Shown here: piece after piece, positions 18,401 to 27,084 of the stretch | Position numbering within the stretch: the first letter of the stretch is position 1 | Layout of the letters: the number at the start of each line of letters is the position of its first letter | Assembly: GCA_046296655.1 (NCBI GenBank) | Contig: JBKBLE010000011.1 | Span: 1-64,000, forward strand | Reading direction: 5' to 3' | DNA length: 64,000 bases | Source: Cloacibacterium sp046296655 | GTDB lineage: Bacteria > Bacteroidota > Bacteroidia > Flavobacteriales > Weeksellaceae | Made by a program: the position numbers and the translations under genes | The notes under the pieces: model-generated | Database searches by the model: none | What the model was told of the DNA's origin: nothing | Seen by the model: the letters and a program-made list of their open reading frames with translations, nothing else

Positions 18401-19603
18401 TCCTTTTTCGGTAATAATATTGAGTTTTGTGTTATAATAATTTTCAAAATAAGAGCGATATGGCATTTCACTTACAAAACCTATTTCATCTATACTACTC
18501 GGAAGATAACAGCTAAGTGCTGGAATAAAATTAAAACCGCCCGTTGCAAATTCTGGAGTTCCATCGGCTCCATCAGTTCCTGCTAAAAACTGATATACAT
18601 AAATGGGTTTGGTAGATTTAATATACAAGTTATAAATGTTGCCACTAGGATTATAAAAATTTCCTCTTATGAAATAAAATTGTCCTTTGCTAAGAGTAGT
18701 AATAGGTGTATTAGCTCCATTTACGTAAACTTCAGTGTTGTCTTCAGTGGCAATAACAAGAGATTTTTCTGTGTAACCATTGGTTAATCCATTTGCAGTT
18801 CCGTTACCTTTTAGCACTACATATTCTGTCCCTAATCTGTCTGTAGGTGCAGATTGGTCCATTAAAATATCATAATTCGCTTTATTTTCTGCAAGGCTAA
18901 GGAAATTTCCATTGGTCACCGAAACTGGCTTGTCAGCGGATAAGTTTGCACCAATAAGACCATCTAAATTGGCAGTTGCATCAGAAACACGAGTTTCAAA
19001 AATATAAGATTCACCTTTATTAAGAATGATGGTTTTTTCATCATCAGTAGTTCCGTCTGAAAAGATAATATCTTTATTGTAACCACTAAGTTTTATCGTA
19101 GTATTGTTTTCTGTAGCGATTACACTCGCTATAGCGTTTAAAAGATTTCTATTAGCTATTCTAGTAGGAAGATATTGTTCTCCCATTCCTATATAGAAGT
19201 TTTTTCCTAATGCAGATTTTCCTTTAGAAGTTAGAATTTCTGCATGATTAGATACAGAGAATCTTAAATTGGCAAAGAATTTTTTTTCTCCTACTAGATG
19301 TAAGCCTAAGGTAGCTTTTGCATTGATTTCTGTATTATTACTCGTGATAATATATTCTCTGGGAATGTAAAATTTCTGAGGACTTCCTTTGCTTAGATTG
19401 TTGATGGTTCCTATGATGACATTATTGTTATAGATATCTACTTTAAAAGGAGTAGATTCATTAGTCGAGACATAAATATATTGTTGAGCTTCTGAACCAT
19501 TAGAAGCATCAGCCATTGGTGCAAACCAATGTTCTGTATCGAATTGTGCATTAATATTTGTAAATAATGATAATAAAAATAAAATTGTGAATAATCTTTT
19601 CAT
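15428..19603 (-). CDS. Large secreted protein with type B (CHU_C) T9SS sorting domain
   Basis: 1391 residues. Sec signal peptide ending at NINAQ (about 19). Residues 20-480 resemble the IgGFc-binding-type N-terminal region found in Bacteroidota surface proteins. A repetitive middle follows, with Cys-spaced Ig-like or PKD-like modules. SSYLWSNGATTQTITVGKGDYSV near 935 and TYYKWSNGTEGATLQT near 1195 are two copies of one module. The last 90 residues form the CHU_C domain (NAITPNGDGLNDVLDYSDL, then FDRFGKKVY and LPSGSYWYVL), which directs export by the type IX system and surface attachment. Ligand unknown; adhesion is likely. Confidence 0.9.
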   Translation of the reverse strand: MKRLFTILFLLSLFTNINAQFDTEHWFAPMADASNGSEAQQYIYVSTNESTPFKVDIYNNNVIIGTINNLSKGSPQKFYIPREYIITSNNTEINAKATLGLHLVGEKKFFANLRFSVSNHAEILTSKGKSALGKNFYIGMGEQYLPTRIANRNLLNAIASVIATENNTTIKLSGYNKDIIFSDGTTDDEKTIILNKGESYIFETRVSDATANLDGLIGANLSADKPVSVTNGNFLSLAENKANYDILMDQSAPTDRLGTEYVVLKGNGTANGLTNGYTEKSLVIATEDNTEVYVNGANTPITTLSKGQFYFIRGNFYNPSGNIYNLYIKSTKPIYVYQFLAGTDGADGTPEFATGGFNFIPALSCYLPSSIDEIGFVSEMPYRSYFENYYNTKLNIITEKGATVSINETPIPINSSFGPFALSGNSSWETYVVPNVSGNVTIKSTRSVTAGIAAGNGAVGYGGYFAGFNSVPIISKGGDCEKGNVTLEVDNTYDGYQWYYNGNPYTGPGANTYIITPTESGDYYVKITKASCGSLDSPIFKFQRCPFKTTLAIEVSDCAPTYKITPKFSTSTQTIDISSIEITKAPSYGTATIDATTGEITYTLTDTTVVSDTFTYSFSGTDPNYPDTEFVTVNIIVNRLKTITGEALACIKPDKTGDFDLTQAKVSNDTNITVEYFENYDAATKTFSNPIANFTSYNSIPKTIYAKVTNRYGCTEMAEINLNFYPIPNIDTLKFDSTLCDTDFDGLYEPDFDEISKTIVNNSADFDIYYFDNPGFNFPALPKNWTYTTPTRVYILVASRNGCTNATGFLDFKIGNKLSVTDATSQICDGDFNNTEAVNLDTYLPQLTSETGYTHQFYFTKNDADLEQNPIASSQNLTSTTTFYVRIKKSGICDNIAALTLNFGQPKTSTTLPAQVTVCEGSTTILDAGTGFSSYLWSNGATTQTITVGKGDYSVLLTSPNSCTFTQNVKVVESPKAIVDISKFNTTICDQNLDGTIEVNLNNVTSAILVNPGIYRVKYYTNITDANTGNANVLNNSWSFSTDTTIFVRVESDYCPAQIYPLDFKFGNRLTLLTSTLSQEVCDDDLDAIKSVNLKTFESFFTTDNSVSITYFNSENDAKNNINPISSTQNITSTGTYFLRFEKANSCPNWAKITVNIKIPKASTTLQNKTICKNTTTVVDAGTGFTYYKWSNGTEGATLQTTTYGAGTHSVELTSTNGCVYKQYFTISEAVDPVIDSVIEQGNSITVNVSGGTAPYEYSLDQINWQKSNFFDNLRRGVQKVYVRDANICTPIEYEFSIINLINAITPNGDGLNDVLDYSDLRVKKDVKISIFDRFGKKVYSSEKQSNYIWNGTENGRQLPSGSYWYVLEWTEPDTNTKVTYKNWIIVKNRN

Positions 19604-19653
19604 TTTTTAAAAATAGTGGACAGCAAATTTACTTTATTATTATCAATAATGCA

Positions 19654-19691
19654 TAAAAAAACTCTGTAAGAATTTCTTACAGAGTTTTTTA
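19654..19691 (-). terminator. Terminator of tsf
   Basis: AAACTCTGTAAGAA and TTCTTACAGAGTTT form a long perfect hairpin with T-run flanks. Confidence 0.85.
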
Positions 19692-19714
19692 TGGGTTAAG
19701 TATTTAAAAAAGAA

Positions 19715-20539
19715 TTAAGAAAGAGCAACTCTCTTGAATCCTGTTACTTTTAAATCTCCGTTTACAGATTTTACGAAATCAGCTACAGACATACCTCCAT
19801 CTTTAATGAAAGCTTGGTGTACTAAAGTGTTTTCTTTGTAGAATTTCTGCATTTTTCCTTTAAGGATATTGTCAATAATATTTGCAGGTTTTCCTTCTTT
19901 AGTTAAGATTTCTCTTTCGATTTCTAATTCTTTGTCAATAACTTCTTGAGAAACTTGAGTTTCGTCTAAAGCGATTGGGTTCATAGCAGCTACTTGCATA
20001 GCTACAGATTTAGCAGCATCTTCTGCACCTTCTACATTAGCAGAAAGAGAAGTAAGAGTAGCGATTTTATTACCAGCGTGGATGTAAGAACCTACAAAAG
20101 CACCATCAAGTCTTTCGAAAGCACCGATTTCAATTTTCTCGCCGATTACTCCTGTTTGTTCAATTAATTTTTCAGCAACTGAAATACCATTATAGTCAGA
20201 AGCTAAGAAATCTTCTTTAGAGTCAAAATTAAGCGCTCTTTCAGCGAAATCATGAGCTAATTTTACGAAGCTTTCGTTTTTAGCAACGAAGTCAGTTTCG
20301 CAGTTTAATGCGATTATAACACCTGCAGTGTGGTCAGCATTTACTTTAGCAATTACAGCTCCTTCTGTAGATTCTCTATCTGCTCTGTTAGCAGCTACTT
20401 TTTGTCCTTTTTTTCTAAGGATTTCAATAGCTTTTTCGAAATCTCCTTCAGCTTCTGTAAGCGCTTTTTTGCAGTCCATCATACCTGCACCTGTTGTGTT
20501 TCTAAGTTTAGCTACGTCTGCAGCAACTGGTGTATACAT
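19715..20539 (-). CDS. tsf: Elongation factor Ts
   Basis: 274 residues. Guanine-nucleotide exchange factor for EF-Tu. The N-terminal UBA-like domain has VAKLRNTTGAGMMDCKKAL, and TDFVAKNESF near 82 is the core contact with EF-Tu. The subdomain C and coiled-coil region EREILTKEGKPANIIDNILKGKM is intact. Usually encoded directly after rpsB; here it stands alone, about 17 kb from rpsB, with its own promoter and terminator. Confidence 0.97.
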   Translation of the reverse strand: MYTPVAADVAKLRNTTGAGMMDCKKALTEAEGDFEKAIEILRKKGQKVAANRADRESTEGAVIAKVNADHTAGVIIALNCETDFVAKNESFVKLAHDFAERALNFDSKEDFLASDYNGISVAEKLIEQTGVIGEKIEIGAFERLDGAFVGSYIHAGNKIATLTSLSANVEGAEDAAKSVAMQVAAMNPIALDETQVSQEVIDKELEIEREILTKEGKPANIIDNILKGKMQKFYKENTLVHQAFIKDGGMSVADFVKSVNGDLKVTGFKRVALS

Positions 20540-20583
20540 AATTGAAATTTTTTGTTTATTATTGTGGTATAAATTTTGAGTTG

Positions 20584-20591
20584 CAAAGATA
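20584..20591 (-). promoter_or_regulatory. -7 box of tsf
   Basis: TATCTTTG on the minus strand, 44 bases upstream of the ATG. It supports independent transcription of tsf. Confidence 0.55.
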
Positions 20592-20661
20592 TGAAATTTC
20601 GTGTAAACTAAAAATAGGGTTTTTGCGTTATATTTCTAAAAATAATTGATAATAAACTGAA

Positions 20662-21237
20662 ATGAAAAACAAACTTTTACTTCTTATTTTGCTGGTCTTT
20701 TCCACCTTTTCGTTTTCGCAAACTTCTCAGGAATTAGACAAAGCAATGCTGAGTAAAGACCCTAATGTGATTGCAGAATTTATTAAAAAGTATCCTAATA
20801 ATAAAAACACTCCTTTTCTTCAAAGAAAGCTAAACAGTATGACTGGGAGTGGAAATGCAGCCGCTAAACCGAGTATACAACCGTTGAATACCGAGAAATT
20901 AGAAAAACAGGTAGAAAAAAGTGAGGCAAAAGGAGAACCAGATGCTAAAGCAAAACGTACTGCCGAAGTTCTTACGCATTTATTTAATAATGACCCCAAT
21001 AAAAAAGATGCTTACGTTTTGATTAGAAATAAATCTGAATGTAACCTCATTGTAAAATTCGAAGGAAAAAAATTCTATAATCTAGATGTTCCTAAAATGG
21101 GTGAGAATTATATTCTGGTGCAGAAAGGAACGTACAGAATTACCACGATGATTTGTAATGCGCAATACGCATCGGTTAAAAATATAACACAAGATTTAGA
21201 AATCAACTTGAATGCAGCAAAAAAAGTCAGAAAATAA
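20662..21237 (+). CDS. Secreted hypothetical, DUF6759-like
   Basis: 191 residues. Signal peptide ending near FSFSQ (19), a helical repeat-like segment ELDKAMLSKDPNVIAEFIKKYPNNKNTPFL, an acidic/basic linker, and a C-terminal beta domain (about 118-190) with YVLIRNKSECNLIVKFEG. I associate this layout with DUF6759 of Chryseobacterium-type genomes, with modest confidence. Function unknown, periplasmic. Its last codons form the left arm of the terminator. Confidence 0.65.
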   Translation: MKNKLLLLILLVFSTFSFSQTSQELDKAMLSKDPNVIAEFIKKYPNNKNTPFLQRKLNSMTGSGNAAAKPSIQPLNTEKLEKQVEKSEAKGEPDAKAKRTAEVLTHLFNNDPNKKDAYVLIRNKSECNLIVKFEGKKFYNLDVPKMGENYILVQKGTYRITTMICNAQYASVKNITQDLEINLNAAKKVRK

Positions 21238-21252
21238 TTTCTGACTTTTTTA
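21219..21252. terminator. Terminator between the DUF6759-like gene and accA
   Basis: AAAAAGTCAGAAA and TTTCTGACTTTTT pair. It can act for both convergent genes and overlaps the end of the plus-strand CDS. Confidence 0.75.
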
Positions 21253-21272
21253 TTTCAATATTTTTAGAAAAA

Positions 21273-22229
21273 TTAACCTACAAATTTACCCATTGCAATA
21301 AATTTCTCTTGTCTGTGATTTACTAATTCATCACCAGTGAAATTTTTGAGAGATTTAATATTGGTTAAAATATTTTTCTTCACATTATTATAAGCTATTT
21401 GAGGGTCATAATGAGCTCCACCAAGTGGTTCTTCTATAATACCATCGATGATTTTTTCTTTTAGCATATCTTGTGGAGTAAGTTTTAATGCATTGGCAGC
21501 AGTTTCTTTGTGTTCCCAGCTTCTCCATAAGATAGAAGAGCAACTTTCTGGTGCAATTACAGAATACCAAGTATTTTCTAGCATGTATACTTTATTTCCT
21601 ACACCAATTCCTAAAGCACCACCAGAAGCACCTTCTCCAATAATAATGGTGATAATAGGCGTCTTCATTTGGCACATTTCATAGATGTTTCTAGCAATGG
21701 CTTCACCTTGACCTCTTTCTTCGGCTTCTAAACCAGGATAAGCTCCAGGAGTGTCAATGAAAGTAACAATAGGGATTCTGAATTTTTCTGCTAATTTCAT
21801 TAATCTAAGCGCTTTTCTGTAACCTTCAGGATTACTCATCCCGAATCTTCTGCGCTGTCTTTCCTTAGTTGTTCTTCCTTTTTGAGTTCCGATAATCATT
21901 ACACTTTGACCGTCTATTTTTGCAAGACCTCCTACCATTGCAGGATCATCAGCAAAATTTCTATCACCGTGTAATTCTACAAAACTATCTTTATCTACTA
22001 TTCCATTAATAAAATCTAATGTGTACGGTCTGTCTGGATGACGTGATAGCTGAACTCTTTGCCAAGGCGTAAGATTACCGTAGATTTCTTTCTTTTTTTC
22101 GATGATTTTGTCTTCAATTTGGCTACAAGCCAATTTCATATCTACACCGCTTTCTTTACCAACTAAAGAACAAGTTTGGTATTGTTCCATTAACTCCTTA
22201 ATTGGTAATTCAAAATCTAAATATTCCAT
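21273..22229 (-). CDS. accA: Acetyl-CoA carboxylase carboxyltransferase subunit alpha
   Basis: 318 residues. With AccD (not in this window) it transfers the carboxyl group from biotin to acetyl-CoA to make malonyl-CoA. The crotonase-fold oxyanion region GEGASGGALGIGVGNKVYMLE near 205 and TPGAYPGLEAEERGQGEAIARN near 165 are conserved. A TACATTTG box at 22251-22258 indicates its own promoter downstream of gltX. Confidence 0.96.
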   Translation of the reverse strand: MEYLDFELPIKELMEQYQTCSLVGKESGVDMKLACSQIEDKIIEKKKEIYGNLTPWQRVQLSRHPDRPYTLDFINGIVDKDSFVELHGDRNFADDPAMVGGLAKIDGQSVMIIGTQKGRTTKERQRRRFGMSNPEGYRKALRLMKLAEKFRIPIVTFIDTPGAYPGLEAEERGQGEAIARNIYEMCQMKTPIITIIIGEGASGGALGIGVGNKVYMLENTWYSVIAPESCSSILWRSWEHKETAANALKLTPQDMLKEKIIDGIIEEPLGGAHYDPQIAYNNVKKNILTNIKSLKNFTGDELVNHRQEKFIAMGKFVG

Positions 22230-22250
22230 TTTTGTTTAGAATTAATCCTT

Positions 22251-22258
22251 CAAATGTA
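22251..22258 (-). promoter_or_regulatory. -7 box of accA
   Basis: TACATTTG on the minus strand, 21 bases before the ATG. Confidence 0.5.
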
Positions 22259-22281
22259 GTAAAATTTCTTGTTTGAAAGAA

Positions 22282-23793
22282 TTATTTTATTTTTTCTATG
22301 GCTAATTTTAGCCTTGTTAAACTTTCATCTTTGCCCAAAATTTCTAATAAATCTGGCACGTCTGGTCCTTTTAATTCCCCAACTAGAGCGAGTCTAAGTG
22401 GCATCATGACTTTCCCAAAACCTAAACCTTTTTCTTCTACAAAATGATGAATTTCTTCCTTCAAAATTTCGGATTTAAATTCTGTAGTGTTTAATTTTTC
22501 AGAAAGTTCTGTCATGATGGAAGCAGTTTCTTCGTTCCAAGCTTTTTTTATTGCTTTTTCATCATAAGCAGCAGGTGCTTCGAAAAAGAATTTTCCTTGT
22601 GTATAAATATCTTTCACGAAAGTGGCTCTTTCTTTCATTAAACCAATGATTTTTAATAATTTTTCGTCTGAAAGATTGATGTTTTTGGTTTCTTCTAAAT
22701 TTTTAAAACTTTCTAAAAGCTCTTCATTAGACTGTTTTTGAAGATATTGATGATTAAACCATTCTGCTTTTTCTTTAGAAAATCTTGCGCCTGCTTTGTG
22801 TACTTTATGCAAATCAAATTCTGCAGCCATTTCTTCTAGACTTAGGATTTCTTTATCATCTGAAGGTGACCAGCCCAAAAGCGCCAAGAAATTTACAAAA
22901 GCTTCTGGTAAATAACCTTCTTCTTTATAACCTTTGTATGTTTCGCCAGTTGCTTCGTCATAAAAATTCATCGGGAAAACTGGGAATCCAAATTTTGCGC
23001 CGTCTCTTTTGCTTAATTTCCCTTTTCCTTCTGGTTTTAGAATTAGAGAAAGGTGGGCAAATTTTGGAGCAGCCCAACCCATTGCTTCATATAATAAAAC
23101 ATGTAAGGGCATTGAAGGAAGCCATTCTTCACCACGGATTACGTGAGTGATTTCCATTTCGTGGTCGTCTATAATATTGGCAAAATGATAAGTTGGCATT
23201 CCATCATTTTTCACCAAAACTTTATCGTCTAAAGTATTGGTGTTCACAGAAGATTTTCCTCTGATGATGTCTTCTAGATTTACGATTCTATCAATCGGCA
23301 TTTTAAATCTTACTACGTAAGGAACGTTTTGATTGATGAGTTCTTGAGTTTCTTGTTCAGAAAGTGTAAGGCTATTTCTCATACTGTTTCTGGTGAAATT
23401 ATTGTATGAAAAAACTTCGCCTTTTGCTTCGTATTCTGCTCTTACTTTTTCTAACTCTTCTGGCGTGTCAAAAGCGATGTACGCATAATCCGTTTTCAGG
23501 ATTTCTGCGGTGTATTTGTCGTAAATATCTCTTCTTTCTGATTGTCTATATGGTCCATAATTTCCTCCGTGAATAGGGGATTCATCTGGGATAATGCCGC
23601 ACCATTCTAGAGCTTTCATAATGTATTCTTCTGCACCTTCTACATATCTTGCTGTATCTGTATCTTCTATTCTCAGCACGAAATCTCCACCTTGATTTTT
23701 GGCAAAAAGATAATCATATAACGCTGTTCTTACACCACCTAAATGTAAAGGTCCAGTCGGACTTGGTGCAAAACGCACTCTTACTTTGCTCAT
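22282..23793 (-). CDS. gltX: Glutamate-tRNA ligase
   Basis: 503 residues. Class I synthetase charging tRNA-Glu. The HIGH-like motif is in RFAPSPTGPLHLGGVRTAL and the KMSKS-like motif is GKLSKRDGAKFG near 255. The anticodon-binding helical domain fills residues 340-500. First of a possible two-gene unit with accA (52-base gap), although accA has its own box. Confidence 0.96.
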   Translation of the reverse strand: MSKVRVRFAPSPTGPLHLGGVRTALYDYLFAKNQGGDFVLRIEDTDTARYVEGAEEYIMKALEWCGIIPDESPIHGGNYGPYRQSERRDIYDKYTAEILKTDYAYIAFDTPEELEKVRAEYEAKGEVFSYNNFTRNSMRNSLTLSEQETQELINQNVPYVVRFKMPIDRIVNLEDIIRGKSSVNTNTLDDKVLVKNDGMPTYHFANIIDDHEMEITHVIRGEEWLPSMPLHVLLYEAMGWAAPKFAHLSLILKPEGKGKLSKRDGAKFGFPVFPMNFYDEATGETYKGYKEEGYLPEAFVNFLALLGWSPSDDKEILSLEEMAAEFDLHKVHKAGARFSKEKAEWFNHQYLQKQSNEELLESFKNLEETKNINLSDEKLLKIIGLMKERATFVKDIYTQGKFFFEAPAAYDEKAIKKAWNEETASIMTELSEKLNTTEFKSEILKEEIHHFVEEKGLGFGKVMMPLRLALVGELKGPDVPDLLEILGKDESLTRLKLAIEKIK

Positions 23794-23812
23794 TTTATGA
23801 AATTTTAAGTTG

Positions 23813-23820
23813 CAAATTTA
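23813..23820 (-). promoter_or_regulatory. -7 box of gltX
   Basis: TAAATTTG on the minus strand, 19 bases before the ATG. Confidence 0.5.
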
Positions 23821-23871
23821 CGATTTTTATAGTTTTCTGATTATTATACAGCACCTAAAATTTTTATTTCT

Positions 23872-23879
23872 TAGTTTTG
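23872..23879 (+). promoter_or_regulatory. -7 box of the cupin gene
   Basis: TAGTTTTG, 23 bases before the ATG at 23903, divergent from the gltX promoter. Confidence 0.5.
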
Positions 23880-23902
23880 CATTCTAATTTAAATTTAAAA
23901 GT

Positions 23903-24247
23903 ATGCTAGAAGTTGGAGAAAGACCTTGGGGAAAGTATTTTGTATTACAAGATGAGCCTAATTTTAAATTAAAGCGAATAGAAGTTTTGCCTAATCAAAG
24001 ACTTTCTTATCAATACCATCATCATCGTCAAGAATTTTGGACAATCGTAGAAGGAGAGGCGGTAGTAGTATTAGATGGGGAAGAAAATTTCTTACAATAT
24101 GGGCAGAGTATTTTTATTCCTCAAGGAGCTAAACATAGAATAGAGAATCGCAGTGATAAACTTTTGGTTTTTGTAGAAGTACAAACTGGAACTTATTTTG
24201 GCGAAGATGATATCGTAAGAATAGAAGACGATTACGAAAGAAATTAA
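23903..24247 (+). CDS. Cupin protein, mannose-6-phosphate isomerase type II-like
   Basis: 114 residues, a single cupin barrel. RPWGKYFVL at the N-terminus and SYQYHHHRQEFWTIVEGEAVV hold the metal-binding His/Glu cluster; PQGAKHRIEN carries the last His. It corresponds to the C-terminal isomerase domain of bifunctional GMP/PMI enzymes without the nucleotidyltransferase part. It could be a stand-alone mannose-6-phosphate isomerase or a nonspecific sugar-phosphate cupin. Single gene. Confidence 0.82.
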   Translation: MLEVGERPWGKYFVLQDEPNFKLKRIEVLPNQRLSYQYHHHRQEFWTIVEGEAVVVLDGEENFLQYGQSIFIPQGAKHRIENRSDKLLVFVEVQTGTYFGEDDIVRIEDDYERN

Positions 24248-24251
24248 AATA

Positions 24252-24282
24252 GAAAATCCCGAAAATACTCGGGATTTTTTTA
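24252..24282. terminator. Terminator between the cupin gene and rocD
   Basis: AATCCCGA and TCGGGATT pair around AAATAC, followed by T7. Confidence 0.75.
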
Positions 24283-25530
24283 TTTTTTATAATTCAAGAT
24301 TACTTTTTCTATAATGGCTACACATTCTAACAGTTGTTCTTTGGTAATCACCAATGGTGGAGCAAGCCTTATAATATTGCCATGAGTAGGTTTGGCTAAT
24401 AAACCATTTTCTGCAAATTGCATACAAAGATTCCATGCAGTAGGTGATTCTGGAGTATCATTCACCAAAATAGCATTCAATAAGCCTTTTCCTCTTACTT
24501 GATAAATCAAATCTGTCTTTGCAATAATTTTCTGAATTTCTGCACGGAAAAATTTCCCTAATTCTTCTGCTCTTTCTGATAGTTTTTCTTCTTCTACTAC
24601 ATCAAGGGCAGCTACTGCAACTGCGCAAGCTAATGGATTTCCTCCAAAAGTAGAACCATGCTGACCAGGATGAATTACTTTCATTATTTCATTATTTGCC
24701 AAAACAGCAGAAACAGGATACATGCCTCCAGAAAGTGCTTTCCCTAAGATAAGAATATCTGGCTGAACGTTTTCATGATGACAAGCGATTAATTTTCCTG
24801 TTCTAGCAATACCCGTTTGAACTTCGTCTGCCACGAAAAGAACATTATGTTTTTTACATAATTCTGAAGCATTTTTTAAATATCCTTCATCTGGAACATA
24901 TACACCAGCTTCTCCTTGAATAGGCTCAACTAAAAATGCGGCGATGTGTTCTGCTTCATCTTCTAAAACCTTTGCTAGTGCTTCAATATCGTTGTATGGA
25001 ATTCTTAAAAATCCGGGTGTAAAAGGTCCATAATTATTGTGTGCATCTTTGTCATTAGAAAAAGAAATGATGGTGGTAGTTCTTCCGTGGAAGTTGTTTT
25101 CACAAACGATTATTTTAGCGTATCCGTCTTTAATTCCTTTGACTTCGTAACTCCATTTTCTAGCAAGTTTAATGGCAGTTTCTACTGCTTCTGCACCAGA
25201 ATTCATGGGGAGAACTTTGTCAAATCCGAAAAGCGAAGTAATTTTTTTCTCGTATTCTCCTAAGTTTGAATTGTAGAACGCTCTAGAGGTAAGAGAAAGT
25301 TTATGAGCTTGTTCCGTAAGTGCTTTTACAATTTTTGGGTGAGAATGTCCTTGATTTACTGCAGAATATGCTGATAGAAAATCAAAATATTGTTTCCCTT
25401 CTACATCCCAAACATATACACCTTCACCTTTTTCTAATACAACAGGAAGCGGATGATAGTTGTGAGCACCATGTTTATCTTCTAAATCTATATAATATTG
25501 AGCGTTTTTGGTTTGTGTAGCTGTTGACAT
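24280..25530 (-). CDS. rocD: Ornithine aminotransferase
   Basis: 416 residues. PLP enzyme converting ornithine and 2-oxoglutarate to glutamate semialdehyde and glutamate. The N-terminal YIDLEDKHGAHNYHPLPVVL and FLSAYSAVNQGHSHPKI are ornithine-specific. The PLP lysine is in ILGKALSGGMYPVSAV near 258, preceded by FVADEVQTGIARTGK. Normal length. Single gene on the minus strand. Confidence 0.94.
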   Translation of the reverse strand: MSTATQTKNAQYYIDLEDKHGAHNYHPLPVVLEKGEGVYVWDVEGKQYFDFLSAYSAVNQGHSHPKIVKALTEQAHKLSLTSRAFYNSNLGEYEKKITSLFGFDKVLPMNSGAEAVETAIKLARKWSYEVKGIKDGYAKIIVCENNFHGRTTTIISFSNDKDAHNNYGPFTPGFLRIPYNDIEALAKVLEDEAEHIAAFLVEPIQGEAGVYVPDEGYLKNASELCKKHNVLFVADEVQTGIARTGKLIACHHENVQPDILILGKALSGGMYPVSAVLANNEIMKVIHPGQHGSTFGGNPLACAVAVAALDVVEEEKLSERAEELGKFFRAEIQKIIAKTDLIYQVRGKGLLNAILVNDTPESPTAWNLCMQFAENGLLAKPTHGNIIRLAPPLVITKEQLLECVAIIEKVILNYKK

Positions 25531-25578
25531 AACTTTTATAATTTTTACAAATTTACATTTTAATTTTAGAATTTTTCA

Positions 25579-25613
25579 ATAAAAAAAGTTGCCTTTTTCA
25601 AGACAACTTTTTC
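25579..25613 (-). terminator. Terminator of accB-accC
   Basis: AAAAAGTTG and CAACTTTTT pair around a 12-base loop, just after the accC stop on the minus strand. Confidence 0.7.
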
Positions 25614-25629
25614 ATTTATTTAAAATGTT

Positions 25630-26988
25630 TTAAATAATGTTTTCGTAAGATTTATCCATTACAAAATCTTCCATAAATTTAGTGGTGTAATTTCCTGCAA
25701 GATAATCAGGATGCTCCATCAATTGTCTATGGAATGGGATTGTGGTTTTGATACCTTCAATGTAGAATTCTTCTAATGCGCGTTTCATTTTTGCAATTGC
25801 TTCTTCTCTAGTCTGTGCTGTAGTGATGATTTTGGCAATCATAGAGTCATAGTTAGAAGGAATGGTATATCCTTTGTAAACGTGAGTGTCTATTCTTACT
25901 CCGTGACCTCCAGGAATATTTAATTCAGTAATTTTTCCTGGACTCGGACGGAAATCATTAAAAGGATCTTCCGCATTAATTCTACATTCTATAGAGTGTA
26001 ATTTTGGATAGTAATTTTTACCAGAAATTGGTTGACCAGCCGCCAATAAAATTTGCTCTTTAATCAAGTCAAAATCTACTACTTGTTCAGTAATAGGGTG
26101 CTCTACCTGAATTCTGGTATTCATTTCCATGAAATAGAAATTTCTATGTTTGTCTACTAAGAATTCTATAGTTCCTACCCCTTCATAACCAATATATTCT
26201 GCAGCTTTTACAGCAGCTTCTCCCATTTTTTCTCTCAATTCTTCGGTCATGAATGGAGATGGAGTTTCTTCAGTTAGTTTTTGGTTTCTTCTCTGAACAG
26301 AGCAATCTCTTTCTGAAAGATGACAAGCTTTACCATATTGGTCTCCAGCAATTTGGATTTCGATATGTCTTGGTTCTTCAATAAGTTTTTCCATATACAT
26401 ACCTCCATTTCCGAAAGCTGCAGTAGCTTCTTGTACAGCAGAATCCCATAAATCTCTTAGGTTTTCGGCTTTCCAAACAGCACGCATTCCTTTTCCACCT
26501 CCACCAGCTGTAGCTTTAATCATTACAGGATAGCCAATTTCTTCGGCTAATTTAGCAGCGGTTTCATAGTTAGGAACTAAGCCATCAGAACCAGGAACGC
26601 AAGGAACACCAGCTTCCTTCATGGTGGATTTAGCCGTAGCTTTATCTCCCATTTTTTCTATTTGCTCTGGAGTAGCACCAATGAATTTTATTCCATTTTT
26701 TTGACAAATTCTTGAGAAATTTGCATTCTCTGATAAGAATCCGTAACCAGGATGGATAGCATCTGCATTGGTAATTTCTGCAGCAGCAATGATATTAGAA
26801 ATTTTAAGATAAGAATCTTTACTTACAGGTGGTCCTATACAAACAGCTTCGTCTGCGAATCTCACATGCAAGCTGTCTTTGTCTGCAGTAGAGTAAACTG
26901 CTACTGTTTTGATTCCCATCTCTTTACAAGTACGAAGAATCCTCATAGCAATCTCTCCACGATTGGCAATTAATATTTTTTTGAACAT
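25630..26988 (-). CDS. accC: Acetyl-CoA carboxylase, biotin carboxylase subunit
   Basis: 452 residues. ATP-dependent carboxylation of biotin on AccB. ATP-grasp fold with KILIANRGEIAMRILR at the N-terminus, the glycine-rich loop KATAGGGGKGMR near 160, and the catalytic MEMNTRIQVEHPITE near 289. The central lid domain and C-terminal domain are complete. Forms a unit with accB, 96 AT-rich bases upstream. Confidence 0.96.
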   Translation of the reverse strand: MFKKILIANRGEIAMRILRTCKEMGIKTVAVYSTADKDSLHVRFADEAVCIGPPVSKDSYLKISNIIAAAEITNADAIHPGYGFLSENANFSRICQKNGIKFIGATPEQIEKMGDKATAKSTMKEAGVPCVPGSDGLVPNYETAAKLAEEIGYPVMIKATAGGGGKGMRAVWKAENLRDLWDSAVQEATAAFGNGGMYMEKLIEEPRHIEIQIAGDQYGKACHLSERDCSVQRRNQKLTEETPSPFMTEELREKMGEAAVKAAEYIGYEGVGTIEFLVDKHRNFYFMEMNTRIQVEHPITEQVVDFDLIKEQILLAAGQPISGKNYYPKLHSIECRINAEDPFNDFRPSPGKITELNIPGGHGVRIDTHVYKGYTIPSNYDSMIAKIITTAQTREEAIAKMKRALEEFYIEGIKTTIPFHRQLMEHPDYLAGNYTTKFMEDFVMDKSYENII

Positions 26989-27084
26989 CTTTTTAGAAAT
27001 TTTAAATTTTAAATTTTTGAATTTTAAATTATTTTAAAATGAAAAAGATTCACTTAAAATCTATAATTTATAATTTAAAATTAC

